A DNA stretch of 64,000 nucleotides. Source: Ruminococcaceae bacterium UBA7127 (lineage in GTDB: Bacteria; Bacillota; Clostridia; Oscillospirales; Acutalibacteraceae). The notes beneath the pieces were generated by a model. The model saw only the letters and a list, made by a program, of their open reading frames with translations, was not told the origin of the DNA and did not search any database. Numbering within the stretch: position 1 is the first letter of the stretch; every line of letters starts with the position of its first letter. Of the stretch, positions 1-9,243 are shown piece after piece. Both the position numbers and the translations under genes were made by a program. The stretch lies in the NCBI GenBank assembly GCA_002493005.1, contig DKXL01000016.1:37324-101323 (forward strand), in the 5' to 3' direction.

Positions 1-120
1 AAAATGGATGCAACGTCACGTTGCCGACTTGTGAGCGGCATCACGCCGCCCAAAATTGTTAATTGTAATTTGTACATTGTACATTGCAACAAGGGGCGGC
101 TCACAAATGAACCACCCCTG
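1..120. repeat. Intergenic repeat remnant with hairpin downstream of glmS
   Basis: No gene is visible in the first 189 bases. The stretch holds GC-rich dyads (GCAACGTCACGTTGC near 11-25 and GGCATCACGCC near 38-48) of the same type that flank the 43-bp units elsewhere in this window, here in inverted orientation and without a complete unit. Bases 92-119 form a hairpin whose two mismatches on the plus strand become G-U pairs in minus-strand RNA, so it may be folded in the glmS 3' end. It has no strong U-run, so its role as a terminator is uncertain. Confidence 0.5.
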
Positions 121-189
121 TTTTATTCTAATATTTTCTTTTTAATTGCAACCTGTATATTTAAATCGAATGTACCCTTGCATTACCGC

Positions 190-2019
190 TTATTCAACAG
201 TAACCGACTTTGCAAGGTTACGTGGCTTATCCGGGTCATTGCCTCTGTTGATTGCTGTATAATACGCCAAAATCTGAAGCGGAACAACAGCAGTAATCGG
301 CATAAGCAGTTCATCTGTATGAGGAATTTCAATCACATAGTCTGCAATGCCCTCCTTAAGACCTCTTGCACAGGCATCAGTACACACAAGAATAATTGAA
401 GCGCCTCTCGACTTAACCTCAACGATATTGCTTATTGTCTTTGGAATAATGTCAGTCTGTGTTGCAACTGCAATAACAGGCATATTCTCATCAATCAGTG
501 AGATTGTGCCGTGCTTGAGTTCACCTGCTGCATAGCTCTCGGAATGAATATACGAAACCTCCTTGAGCTTAAGCGAACCTTCCATTGACAGCGCATAATC
601 AAGCCCTCTGCCGATATAAAGCAGACTCTCTGCGGCAACAAGTTTTGTAGCAACAAATTTGCAGTCCTCTTCGCAGTGGTCAATAACATACTGAACTGCC
701 TCCGGCATCTTCATCAGCGCAGACACCAAACGCTTACACTCAGCCTCGCTGATTGTTTCCTTTGCCAGAGCAAGCTCAAAAGCAAACAGATATATAACCG
801 AAAGCTGAGTAATATATGCTTTTGTCGAAGCAACTGCAATCTCGGGACCTGCAAGCGTATAAATCAGCATATCAGCTTCACGTGCAATCGAACTACCCTT
901 TGCATTAACAATAGCAAGGGTCGTTGCGCCCTTTTTCTTTGCAAGGCGCATTGCAGCAAGGCTGTCGGCGGTTTCGCCCGACTGAGAAACGATAATAACA
1001 AGATCACCTTTATTTATAATAGGATTTCTGTAGCGGAATTCCGATGCAATGTCAACATTAACCGGAACCCTCGCCAAATCCTCAATAACATACTTTCCTA
1101 CCATACCTGCGTGCATAGCCGTTCCGCACGCAACAATAGTAACGCTGTTAAAGTCTTTTATTTTATCAATCGTAATACCATACTCATCAAGGCAGGGCAA
1201 TCCATTCTTGATTCTCGGCATAATTGTAGTTCTGATAGCATTAGGCTGCTCGTTGATTTCTTTAATCATAAAGTGCGGATATCCGCCCTTCTCGGCAGAT
1301 TCCATATCCCAATCGGCAGTCTTAAGCTCCTTTTCAAGCGGCTCAAGATGCTCGTCAACAAACGAAACGCCCTCACGTGTGAGTGTTGCAATTTCGTCGT
1401 GGTCAAGCAAATAATAATCCCTTGTATACTGCAAAATAGCAGGCACGTCAGATGCAATAAAGCACTCGCCCTCGCCGACACCGACAATCAACGGACTCTC
1501 ACGGCGCACTGCAAAAATCCTGTCGGGAAAATCCCTGAACATAATTCCAAGAGCAAATGAGCCCTTAAGCTCAGCCATCACATTGTCAATAGTTTCGAGC
1601 GGATTGCCGTTGTAGCTGTAATCAAGCAACTGAGCCACAACCTCTGTATCGGTATCGCTCAAAAACTCCCTGCCTTTTGACACAAGAAATTCCTTAAGCT
1701 CTATGTAATTTTCAATAATTCCGTTGTGCACGATAGTAACACGTGCACCGCTGTGCGGATGCGAATTAACGTCTGAAGGCTCGCCGTGAGTTGCCCATCT
1801 GGTGTGACCTATACCGACATTACCCTCAGGACTGCCGATAATTGAAAGTTTATCCTCCAAATCCTTAAGTTTTCCCTTTGTCTTAACCGTCTTAATTTCA
1901 TTATCAGAAAACACAGCAATACCTGCTGAGTCATAACCTCTGTACTCCAGCTTTGAGAGTGCGCTTACAAGCACCTCACTGCAATCCTTTGGTCCTACAT
2001 AACCAACAATACCACACAT
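190..2019 (-). CDS. glmS: Glutamine--fructose-6-phosphate aminotransferase (isomerizing)
   Basis: Makes glucosamine-6-phosphate from fructose-6-phosphate and glutamine, the entry to UDP-GlcNAc, peptidoglycan and surface polysaccharides; cytoplasmic. The 609-aa length is normal for the family. The N-terminus MCGIVGYVG supplies the catalytic Cys2 of the class II amidotransferase domain; two SIS sugar-isomerase domains follow (about residues 285-425 and 455-595) with VSQSGETADS and AVASTKAYITQ, and the end is the usual LAKSVTVE. The ATG has a GGGAGATG ribosome-binding site. It lies 49 bp downstream of the capD-like gene on the same strand, so the two probably form an operon feeding surface sugar synthesis. 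The 49-bp gap is too short for a glmS ribozyme, a common control of this gene in Firmicutes. Confidence 0.97.
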   Translation of the reverse strand: MCGIVGYVGPKDCSEVLVSALSKLEYRGYDSAGIAVFSDNEIKTVKTKGKLKDLEDKLSIIGSPEGNVGIGHTRWATHGEPSDVNSHPHSGARVTIVHNGIIENYIELKEFLVSKGREFLSDTDTEVVAQLLDYSYNGNPLETIDNVMAELKGSFALGIMFRDFPDRIFAVRRESPLIVGVGEGECFIASDVPAILQYTRDYYLLDHDEIATLTREGVSFVDEHLEPLEKELKTADWDMESAEKGGYPHFMIKEINEQPNAIRTTIMPRIKNGLPCLDEYGITIDKIKDFNSVTIVACGTAMHAGMVGKYVIEDLARVPVNVDIASEFRYRNPIINKGDLVIIVSQSGETADSLAAMRLAKKKGATTLAIVNAKGSSIAREADMLIYTLAGPEIAVASTKAYITQLSVIYLFAFELALAKETISEAECKRLVSALMKMPEAVQYVIDHCEEDCKFVATKLVAAESLLYIGRGLDYALSMEGSLKLKEVSYIHSESYAAGELKHGTISLIDENMPVIAVATQTDIIPKTISNIVEVKSRGASIILVCTDACARGLKEGIADYVIEIPHTDELLMPITAVVPLQILAYYTAINRGNDPDKPRNLAKSVTVE

Positions 2020-2068
2020 AATTACATCTCCCTAAAGATAAAAACCGGTTCTAAATCTGCCTCAGGCA

Positions 2069-3946
2069 TTACTCACCGTCATTTGTCTTGTGATGAAAAG
2101 TCGGAACAAGTCCGCTCAAAAGCTCAACAGTCAGATCGCTGTCGTTATTCTCGGCAGCATTTCTCAGATTATCAAGCTTTGATAGCATATCCTTCTCATC
2201 TATCGCAATTTGATTTCCTATAAAAATCTTTTTATTAGCCGTTGATTTAAGACCTTCTTCATCCATCAAAAGCTCTTCAAAAAGCTTTTCACCGGGGCGA
2301 AGCCCTGTGAAAATAATCTTAACATCCTTATACGGAACCTTGCCGTACATTCTTATCAAATTCTCGGCAAGCGTTGTAATCTTGACAGGCGCACCCATAT
2401 CAAGTACGAATATCTCGCCTCCCTTAGCCATTGCACCCGCCTCAAGAACAAGCGACACAGCCTCGGGAATAGTCATAAAATACCTTATAATGTCAGGATG
2501 CGTTACCGTAACCGGTGCTCCGCTTTCAATCTGACGTCTGAACAGCGGAATTACCGAACCGTTTGAGCCCAGCACATTGCCAAAGCGCGTGGTAACAAAC
2601 TCGGTGTGATTGCTGTGTTGCGCCCTGTTTTGAATTATCATTTCACACGCACGCTTTGTTGCACCCATAACGTTTGTCGGGTTAACAGCCTTGTCGGTTG
2701 AAATCATAACAAATTTATCAACTTCATATTTTTCAGCCAATTTTGCTACATTTGCAGTACCGAAGATATTATTTTTAACTGCCTCTTCAGGCACTGTTTC
2801 CATAAGAGGAACGTGCTTGTGAGCCGCAGCGTGAAACACGAGCTGAGGACGATATCTTTTAAAAATAATCTCCATTTTATCGTAATCACGCACCGACGAA
2901 ATCAATGTAACCAAGTTAAGCTTTGTGCCGTATTCAAGCAAAAGCTCCTGCTGTATATCATATGCGCTGTTTTCATATATATCAACAATAACTATTTGTT
3001 TTGGATTGTATTTGGCAATTTGCCTGACAAGCTCGCTTCCTATCGAACCGCCGCCGCCGGTAACCATGCAGACCTTACCGTTAATCAGTTTTTTGATATC
3101 GTGCTGATTAAACTCAATCGGCTTTCTGCCGAGCAAATCTTCAATCTTAATTTCCTTAGCCTGAGATATAAGCTGGGTGTTCTTGTCATCAAACAACAGT
3201 TCACTCAGGTACGGAATTACCTTAATTTTACACTCGGTTGCCGAACAGTAATCAAGGATTTTGCGCTTTTCTTCCTCTTCGCACGACGGAACAGCAACAA
3301 TTATGCTGTCAATATGATATTCCCTGCAAATTTTTTCAATTTCAACAGTAGAACCGACAACAGGAACACCTTCAATTTTTCTGCCGATTTTTGTTATGTC
3401 ATCGTCAACAAAGCACACGGGAATAATGTTCCTTGACGGGCTGTTTTCATCATATCTGGCATTGCCTATTTCAGTCAAAATCATTCTGCCGGCATTTCCT
3501 GCACCGACAATTAATGTGCGCTCACCGCTTTCTTTTCTGCCCACCTCTGTCAAATTGAGAAAAGCCTTCTTAAAAATATAGCGGAACAAAAGAATACCGA
3601 TAAATGAGATAATAAAATACACTAAAACAAAAATTACATTCTGAGGAATGCGCAGAATAAAAGATACGATATATCCAAGCGCAAAGCCGACTACCGTAGC
3701 CGCACCGCAGGCAACGTAATCTTTTATATTAAAATACCGCCACATTCTTGAATATGCACCTGCAACAAACAGCGCAAAAATGCACATAATCAAATCAATA
3801 ACAATGTTGTACAGCAGTCCGCGGCTCGCCTCTATACCGATAAAATTCACTAATGAAAGCACATAATTTGCCAGTATTCCGCTGATTACAATAATAAATA
3901 CGTCGGCAAGCAAAAGCAAAAACTTGCGTAAATTAAATCTTCCCAT
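2069..3946 (-). CDS. CapD/FlaA1-type membrane nucleotide-sugar 4,6-dehydratase
   Basis: Membrane-anchored nucleoside-diphosphate-sugar dehydratase/epimerase of the CapD/WbpM/PglF type, probably acting on UDP-GlcNAc for capsule, glycan or protein glycosylation precursors. The 625-aa protein starts with four or five membrane segments (about residues 1-125). A first Rossmann fold follows with VGAGNAGRM (about 148), then the catalytic extended SDR domain with VTGGGGSIGSE (about 297). The TDKAVNPTNVMGATKR segment has Met where ordinary SDRs have Tyr in YxxxK, as is known for this dehydratase group. It is the first gene of a likely operon with glmS. A good sigma-A promoter lies upstream. The exact substrate cannot be read from sequence. 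Confidence 0.9.
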   Translation of the reverse strand: MGRFNLRKFLLLLADVFIIVISGILANYVLSLVNFIGIEASRGLLYNIVIDLIMCIFALFVAGAYSRMWRYFNIKDYVACGAATVVGFALGYIVSFILRIPQNVIFVLVYFIISFIGILLFRYIFKKAFLNLTEVGRKESGERTLIVGAGNAGRMILTEIGNARYDENSPSRNIIPVCFVDDDITKIGRKIEGVPVVGSTVEIEKICREYHIDSIIVAVPSCEEEEKRKILDYCSATECKIKVIPYLSELLFDDKNTQLISQAKEIKIEDLLGRKPIEFNQHDIKKLINGKVCMVTGGGGSIGSELVRQIAKYNPKQIVIVDIYENSAYDIQQELLLEYGTKLNLVTLISSVRDYDKMEIIFKRYRPQLVFHAAAHKHVPLMETVPEEAVKNNIFGTANVAKLAEKYEVDKFVMISTDKAVNPTNVMGATKRACEMIIQNRAQHSNHTEFVTTRFGNVLGSNGSVIPLFRRQIESGAPVTVTHPDIIRYFMTIPEAVSLVLEAGAMAKGGEIFVLDMGAPVKITTLAENLIRMYGKVPYKDVKIIFTGLRPGEKLFEELLMDEEGLKSTANKKIFIGNQIAIDEKDMLSKLDNLRNAAENNDSDLTVELLSGLVPTFHHKTNDGE

Positions 3947-4028
3947 TAACCCCTAATCCTTATCTCAAAATTATTTTTTCGACAAAAATCGCAAAAATTT
4001 ACATTTAACCCAAAATTATATATTGTAT

Positions 4029-4057
4029 ATTATACATTAAAAGACACCATTTGTCAA
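4029..4057 (-). promoter_or_regulatory. Promoter of the capD-glmS operon
   Basis: On the minus strand TTGACA (4057-4052) and TATAAT (4034-4029) are separated by exactly 17 bp, a full consensus sigma-A promoter about 85 bp before the capD-like start. The 349-bp divergent gap (3947-4295) otherwise holds only AT-rich sequence and the opposing promoter. Confidence 0.8.
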
Positions 4058-4234
4058 TTAATTTGTATTGTTAACTTACGCTGATATCGGACAAGCGCAA
4101 CGCTATGAAAAAACGCAATTACCGCCGAATCGTAAAGTTATCTGCCAATCAATGAAGTAAACATTCTTTTGTCCTTATATATATTTCCCAAAAATATAAA
4201 TATCAGTACACACTCTTATTGCGACAATAATATG

Positions 4235-4263
4235 TTGACAAAAATTCAAAGCGATTTTAATAT
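4235..4263 (+). promoter_or_regulatory. Promoter of the metallophosphoesterase gene
   Basis: TTGACA (4235-4240) and TAATAT (4258-4263) with a 17-bp spacer, about 30 bp before the start codon at 4296. Confidence 0.65.
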
Positions 4264-4295
4264 ATAACTGTAATTTATTAATCACAGGTGAAAAA

Positions 4296-5135
4296 ATGAA
4301 AAAAATATTAATATTCTCGCTTATAATCGCCTCTGTCCTTGCAGTCATTCTGTTAATCAACGGATTATACTGCGACAACAACATAAAGGTCACAAATTAT
4401 AATGTAAAAAACACAAAGTCAGACGCAAAGCTTCGCTTTGTAATTGTATCGGACCTGCACAACAAAGAATTCGGCGAGAACAACAAAGAGCTTGTTGAAC
4501 TCGTCAAGGCTCAAAATCCCGATTTTGTCGCAGTGTGCGGCGATATGATTGTGCGCGGAAATCCCAACACCGATATAATGAAATCGGTACTTTCTCAGCT
4601 AAAGGACATTGCTCCTACGTACTGCTGTCTGGGCAATCACGAACTTGACTCTGCCGCTGAAATTGACTTCAAATCCGAAATCAACTCAACCGGCGCCGTA
4701 CTGTTAGACAATCAAATAATCGAATTTGCCAAAGATAATCAAACCGTAATCATCGGCGGATTGTCAGATTATCCGTTTTATGATTTTTATGCGCCTGACT
4801 ACAACAATCCCGAACGGTACTGTTGGGACGAAATGAACGAAAAATCAAAAAATAATTTTTCAATTCTTCTGCATCACCAGCCCGAATATATCGCCGACAA
4901 CGCAACTGACAGCAACATCGACGTAATCGCCTGCGGTCACACTCACGGCGGACAAATTCAAATTCCTTTTGTCGGCGGACTCATCGCCCCAAATCAAGGC
5001 TTTTTCCCAAAGTATGACAAGGGAGTCTATGAATTTGGCAGTACAAAGATGATTGTAAGCACGGGACTCGGCAACAACGCAATCATTCCCCGAATCAACA
5101 ATCAGGTTGAAATCTGTGTTGTCGATATTTCATAA
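4296..5135 (+). CDS. Membrane-anchored metallophosphoesterase (YkuE-like)
   Basis: Calcineurin-like phosphoesterase with an uncleaved N-terminal membrane segment (about residues 4-24), so the catalytic domain likely faces outward. All family metal-binding motifs are visible in order: SDLHN (about 51), GDMIVRGN (about 76), LGNHELD (about 108), HHQPEY (about 188) and GHTHGGQ (about 210). The 279-aa length fits the YkuE group, some members of which are linked to membrane lipid or UDP-sugar precursor turnover. The substrate here is unknown. The ribosome-binding site is AGGTG. The gene ends 2 bp before the convergent metH stop, leaving no room for a separate terminator. Confidence 0.88.
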   Translation: MKKILIFSLIIASVLAVILLINGLYCDNNIKVTNYNVKNTKSDAKLRFVIVSDLHNKEFGENNKELVELVKAQNPDFVAVCGDMIVRGNPNTDIMKSVLSQLKDIAPTYCCLGNHELDSAAEIDFKSEINSTGAVLLDNQIIEFAKDNQTVIIGGLSDYPFYDFYAPDYNNPERYCWDEMNEKSKNNFSILLHHQPEYIADNATDSNIDVIACGHTHGGQIQIPFVGGLIAPNQGFFPKYDKGVYEFGSTKMIVSTGLGNNAIIPRINNQVEICVVDIS

Positions 5136-5137
5136 GA

Positions 5138-7534
5138 TTATCCCAACACCTTTTTAGCCGTGTCAACGCTTTCCTTAGCGTCCTTGCAGTAATAGTCTGC
5201 TCCAATTTTCATAGCATAATCATTTGTAAGAACTGCACCTCCTACGAACACAACGCATTTGCTTGTACCGTCGGGATTTTGCAGTTCTTTTCTTTCTCTT
5301 ACAAGCTTGATTGTATCCTCCATACTCTTGAGCGTAGTTGTCATAAGCGCCGAAAGCCCAATCATCTTTATGTCCTGCTCAACTGCTGTATCGACAATCA
5401 GCTGAGGGTCAACATCCTTGCCCAAGTCAACAACGGTGTAACCGTAGTTGTCAAGCAGTACCTTTACTATATTCTTGCCTATATCGTGAATATCACCCTT
5501 AACGGTCGCAAGAATAATTTTGCCCTTGCTCACCGGTGAACCGCTGGTTTTGGAAATGTGCTTCTTTATAACCTCAAAACATTCCTGCGCGGTATTTGCG
5601 CTCTGGATAAGCTGCGGCAAAAAGATTTTATTTTTCTCAAAATCCTCACCCACCCTGTCAAGCGCAGGAATAAGCATTTCGTTTACAATCTGCATAGCGT
5701 CGGTTGTTTCAATCAGCTTTTGGGTAATCGCCGCGCCCTCGCTTTTTAATCCGTTATACACAGCCGTAAAAATATCCACATCGCTGTTTGCCTTTGGTGC
5801 ACTTACAGCAGGAGCGGCGTCGTTATATTCATTAATAAAGTCAACCGAGTTTTTATCTATTCCCGAAAGAACTCTGTATGCTCTGACAGCACCCGTCATA
5901 GCCGCAATATTAGGATTGATAATCGGCAAATCAAGACCTTCTTCAAGCGCCATTGTAAGAAACGTGCTGTTTACAAGTTCTCTGTTTGGAAGTCCGAACG
6001 AAATATTGGAAACACCCAGACAGGTTCTGCAACCAAGCTCTGTTTTTACCCTGTGCAAAGCCTCAAGCGTCTGTTTGCAAGCCTCCTGCTCTGCCGAAAC
6101 GGTAAGCGTAAGGCAGTCAATATACACGTCTTTTCTTTCAATTCCCATTGCCTCAGCTCGTTCAACAATACGTTTTGCAATCTCAAATCTGCCCTCAGCC
6201 GTCTTTGGAATACCGTTTTCATCAAGGGTAAGTCCCACAACCGACGCACCGTATTTTTTGACGAGCGGCAAGACTGCGTCAAGGCTCTTTTCTTCGCCGT
6301 TAACAGAGTTTACAATCGGCTTGCCGTTATAGTAGCGCAAGCCTGCTTCTATTACATCAGGCTTAGTTGAGTCAATTTGCAAAGGTGCATCACAAACGCC
6401 CTGAATAGCCTTTAAAACACGCACCATCATCTTTTTTTCGTCAATTTCGGGATGTCCCACATTAACGTCAAGAATTTCTGCTCCGCCGTTTACCTGACTT
6501 AATGCCTGAGTAAGGATGTAGTCTATATTGTTGTCAACTAGAGCCTGCTTGAACAACTTTTTGCCGGTCGGATTTATTCTTTCACCAATAATTCTCGGAC
6601 CGTTTATGCACACAGCCGTACTCGCACTGCACACAGCGGTAACATTGCTTTTGGTCTGCGGTTTATATGCTTTGTCCGCCAAGGCAGAATTAATGCTTTT
6701 GATATATTCGGGGGTTGTTCCGCAGCAGCCTCCGATTATTTTTATGCCATACTTAAGCAAGCCGCAAACGCACTCGGCAAACCTGCCGGGCGTAATATTA
6801 TATTCATTGCTGTTTGGGTCGGGCAGTCCGGCATTAGCCTTTATCACAATCGGAAGACTTGTGTATTTTGACATCTCGGCAACCACAGGCTCAAGCTCGT
6901 CAGGACCGAGCGAACAGTTTACGCCGACTGCATCAACGCCCAACCCCTCAAGGGTTACTGCCGCGCACGCAGGCAAAACTCCTGTAAATGTTCTGCCGTT
7001 TCGCTCAAAGGTCATAGTTGCAATAATCGGCTTGTCGCTGTTTTCCTTTGCGGCAAGCACAGCAGCCTTAAGCTCATACAAATCAGTCATTGTTTCAAAA
7101 ACAATTACATCAGCCTCTGCACCTGCAATAATTTCTTCTTTAAAATAGTTATATGCATCATCAAACTTCAACGTACCTGCCGGCTCAAGCAGCTGGCCAA
7201 CAGGGCCTATGTCAAGCGCAACAAGGGTATCTGTACCCTGTGCCGCCGATTTTGCATTTTTAACGCCTGCCTTTATAATCTCTTCAACCGAATATCCGCT
7301 TTCTTTTAGCTTATATCCGTTTGCACCAAAGGTATTGGCATAGATTATGTCCGCACCCGCCTCAATATAGCTTTTGTGAAAAGACGAAATCAGCTCAGGC
7401 TGTAAAATATTAAGAGTTTCCGGTACAGACTCATACCGAACTCCGCTTTTTTGTATCAATGTACCCATTGCGCCGTCAAGCAGCACAAACTCCTTGCTTT
7501 CAAGGTATTTCTTAAAATCCACAATGTTCCCCAT
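5138..7534 (-). CDS. metH: Cobalamin-dependent methionine synthase lacking the activation domain
   Basis: Transfers the methyl group of methyl-tetrahydrofolate through cob(I)alamin to homocysteine. The 798-aa protein has three domains. The homocysteine domain is about residues 1-300, with zinc-binding Cys in VNCSLG and GGCCGTT. The pterin domain is about 310-575 (ERINPTGKK, DVNVGHPEID, IDSTKPDVI). The B12 domain is about 590-798 and carries the cobalt-ligand motif GDIHDIGKN. The C-terminal SAM-dependent reactivation domain of full-length MetH (about 1200 aa) is absent. The next upstream ORF carries it instead and overlaps this gene by 23 bp, so the two are translationally coupled. It is the last gene of metF-activation-metH. 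Confidence 0.95.
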   Translation of the reverse strand: MGNIVDFKKYLESKEFVLLDGAMGTLIQKSGVRYESVPETLNILQPELISSFHKSYIEAGADIIYANTFGANGYKLKESGYSVEEIIKAGVKNAKSAAQGTDTLVALDIGPVGQLLEPAGTLKFDDAYNYFKEEIIAGAEADVIVFETMTDLYELKAAVLAAKENSDKPIIATMTFERNGRTFTGVLPACAAVTLEGLGVDAVGVNCSLGPDELEPVVAEMSKYTSLPIVIKANAGLPDPNSNEYNITPGRFAECVCGLLKYGIKIIGGCCGTTPEYIKSINSALADKAYKPQTKSNVTAVCSASTAVCINGPRIIGERINPTGKKLFKQALVDNNIDYILTQALSQVNGGAEILDVNVGHPEIDEKKMMVRVLKAIQGVCDAPLQIDSTKPDVIEAGLRYYNGKPIVNSVNGEEKSLDAVLPLVKKYGASVVGLTLDENGIPKTAEGRFEIAKRIVERAEAMGIERKDVYIDCLTLTVSAEQEACKQTLEALHRVKTELGCRTCLGVSNISFGLPNRELVNSTFLTMALEEGLDLPIINPNIAAMTGAVRAYRVLSGIDKNSVDFINEYNDAAPAVSAPKANSDVDIFTAVYNGLKSEGAAITQKLIETTDAMQIVNEMLIPALDRVGEDFEKNKIFLPQLIQSANTAQECFEVIKKHISKTSGSPVSKGKIILATVKGDIHDIGKNIVKVLLDNYGYTVVDLGKDVDPQLIVDTAVEQDIKMIGLSALMTTTLKSMEDTIKLVRERKELQNPDGTSKCVVFVGGAVLTNDYAMKIGADYYCKDAKESVDTAKKVLG

Positions 7535-8156
7535 TTCTTCTGAATCTACAGGTTTCTCTCATATTGCATATCGCACAGCCGCGCTTTTTGCGTTCAATCG
7601 GTTCAGACGACAGTCCGAGCACCGCAGTCACCGACTTTGACGGCATAAGCAGATAATTATCATTAGTTGTAAGACCGATTTTGCGAGGTGCGTCAAGCAG
7701 TGTTAAAAATTTCCTCTGCATTTCAATCGGATAATCACCATAGCCGGGACTAAATCGAAATGTCATATTCATATCGCTGTGTTTCTCAGCTATCAGCTCG
7801 TCAACCTTTGCGCACACCTGCTCAACGGCAACGCTTGCAAAGCTGTCGAGCACTACCGCCCTTGCCATATCGGCAATCTGACTTACTCTTATGAGCCTGT
7901 CAATCTCGGCGCCCAGCGTTGCACACATAACCACAGCCTGCTGACATCCGCTCAGATGATTTTCTATATCCTTGCCGCCGATAAGCTCAGGGCAAGGCAA
8001 ATCATATTCAGCATACAAAAACTTTGGGCTTGCTTTTGACAGAATTTCACGTTCGCATTCGTCCATCAGCCTGTCCATTCGATAATTAAGCTGAATTCCT
8101 GCACCGCCAAGATAGCGCACAGCCTCTTTGCGGTTTAAACTTTCAAGTTTTATCAT
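7512..8156 (-). CDS. Stand-alone methionine synthase activation-domain protein
   Basis: Corresponds to the SAM-binding reactivation domain that is fused to MetH in Proteobacteria; it would re-methylate oxidised cob(II)alamin in the neighbouring MetH. The 214-aa protein shows the family segment RFSPGYGDYPIEMQ (about residue 134), IGLTTNDNYLLMPSKSVTA (about 157) and a C-terminal Cys cluster (GCAICNMRETC plus a later Cys), which could bind a metal or an Fe-S cluster. It overlaps metF by 4 bp (ATGA) and metH by 23 bp, so all three products are probably made together. Such split MetH systems are known in Firmicutes and Thermotogae. Confidence 0.9.
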   Translation of the reverse strand: MIKLESLNRKEAVRYLGGAGIQLNYRMDRLMDECEREILSKASPKFLYAEYDLPCPELIGGKDIENHLSGCQQAVVMCATLGAEIDRLIRVSQIADMARAVVLDSFASVAVEQVCAKVDELIAEKHSDMNMTFRFSPGYGDYPIEMQRKFLTLLDAPRKIGLTTNDNYLLMPSKSVTAVLGLSSEPIERKKRGCAICNMRETCRFRRNGEHCGF

Positions 8157-9013
8157 AACAAATTAGAAATCGCCTCTGTTATTTTTCGTGCGACATACGG
8201 ATTGTTCATCGTGTAAAGATGGATTCCGTCAACGCCGTTTGCAATCAAATCAACAATTTGCTCCACAGCATATGCAATGCCTGCATCACGCAGAGCCTCG
8301 GGCTTTGTATCGTACTTCTGCATAATTTTTGCAAATTTTGCAGGCAGGCTTGCGCCGCACATCGACACCATTCGCTCAATCTGTTTTTTGTTTGTAACAG
8401 GCATAATTCCTGCTTCAATCGGCACATTGATGCCGGCAATTTTTGTGCGCTCCACAAATCGGTAAAACGCCGAATTGTCAAAGAACAACTGGGAAATAAG
8501 ATGTTCAGCACCTGCCTCAATCTTTTTTCTGAGGTTCAACACATCTTCAACCTCGTTTTCAGCCTCACCGTGAACCTCGGGATAGCACGCACCGGCAATA
8601 TCAAAATCACCTTTTCCCTTTATATATGCGCACAAATCGCTTGCATAAACAAAATCCTTCTTAGGTTCAACACCCTCAACGATATCTCCTCTCAGCGCAA
8701 GGATGTTGTTGATGTTAGAGTCCTTAAACTGCTCCAGATTGCGGTCAATATCCTCTCTTGTGCTGTTTACACAGGTCAGATGAGCAACCGCCTCAACACC
8801 CAAATCATTCTTGATTTTTGAGGCAATCTCACAGGTACGGTTCTTTTCACCACTGCCGCCTGCACCATAAGTAACGCTGATAAAGTCCGGTTTTAGCGCA
8901 CAGATTTCTTCAAGCTTGCCGTAAACAGACTCAATGGGAGAGGTTCGCTTGGGCGGAAAAACCTCAAACGAAAAAACTGTTCTGTCTTTATTAAAAATAT
9001 CGCTTATTTTCAT
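8153..9013 (-). CDS. metF: 5,10-methylenetetrahydrofolate reductase
   Basis: Reduces methylene-THF to methyl-THF, the methyl donor for the MetH encoded two genes downstream. The 286-aa TIM-barrel has the family signatures FEVFPPKRTSPIES at residues 16-29, SVTYGAGGSGEKNR near 47 and LALRGD near 105. The ATG at 9013 has an AGGAGAT ribosome-binding site. It is the first gene of the metF-activation-metH operon, coupled by a 4-bp overlap to the next gene. I found no SAM or cobalamin riboswitch in the leader. Confidence 0.95.
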   Translation of the reverse strand: MKISDIFNKDRTVFSFEVFPPKRTSPIESVYGKLEEICALKPDFISVTYGAGGSGEKNRTCEIASKIKNDLGVEAVAHLTCVNSTREDIDRNLEQFKDSNINNILALRGDIVEGVEPKKDFVYASDLCAYIKGKGDFDIAGACYPEVHGEAENEVEDVLNLRKKIEAGAEHLISQLFFDNSAFYRFVERTKIAGINVPIEAGIMPVTNKKQIERMVSMCGASLPAKFAKIMQKYDTKPEALRDAGIAYAVEQIVDLIANGVDGIHLYTMNNPYVARKITEAISNLL

Positions 9014-9116
9014 ATCTGTATCTCCTGACTATCGGTTTAGATTTTTTATCAAATATATTGACATCCGAAAACTATCCTCAGATGAACACACACATATTAA
9101 AACTCTTATTCTAAGT

Positions 9117-9134
9117 AATACTGATATCTGTATT
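9117..9134. promoter_or_regulatory. Candidate operator: near-palindrome upstream of metF
   Basis: AATAC-T-GATATC-T-GTATT is symmetric apart from two T-T positions and lies about 105 bp before metF in an AT-rich region. It could be a binding site for a methionine or other repressor, but no matching regulator is seen and chance is possible in AT-rich DNA. Confidence 0.25.
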
Positions 9135-9182
9135 ATATCTAAAACAGTATACCATAAACTTGCCTAACAAACAATCTTTTAC

Positions 9183-9229
9183 AGAAAAAAACCAAAAAAC
9201 AGGAAAGAACTTTGTGCGTTCTTTCCTGT
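9183..9229 (-). terminator. Intrinsic terminator of the transglutaminase gene
   Basis: Perfect 12-bp stem (9199-9210 with 9218-9229, ACAGGAAAGAAC arm) and a 7-nt loop, followed on the minus strand by a T-rich tract at 9198-9183. It lies 15 bp after the stop codon at 9244. Confidence 0.9.
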
Positions 9230-9243
9230 CCAAAATTCATTTG

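Noticed and set aside
676..1560. Long plus-strand reading frame of 294 codons opposite glmS
   Set aside because: It is the antisense frame of glmS, rich in Cys, Asn, His and Ser from reversed codons, with no ribosome-binding site.
2020..2068. glmS ribozyme
   Set aside because: Only 49 bp lie between the genes, and no ribozyme core is seen.
9014..9180. SAM or cobalamin riboswitch upstream of metF
   Set aside because: No conserved core of either class could be found, only AT-rich sequence and a short dyad.
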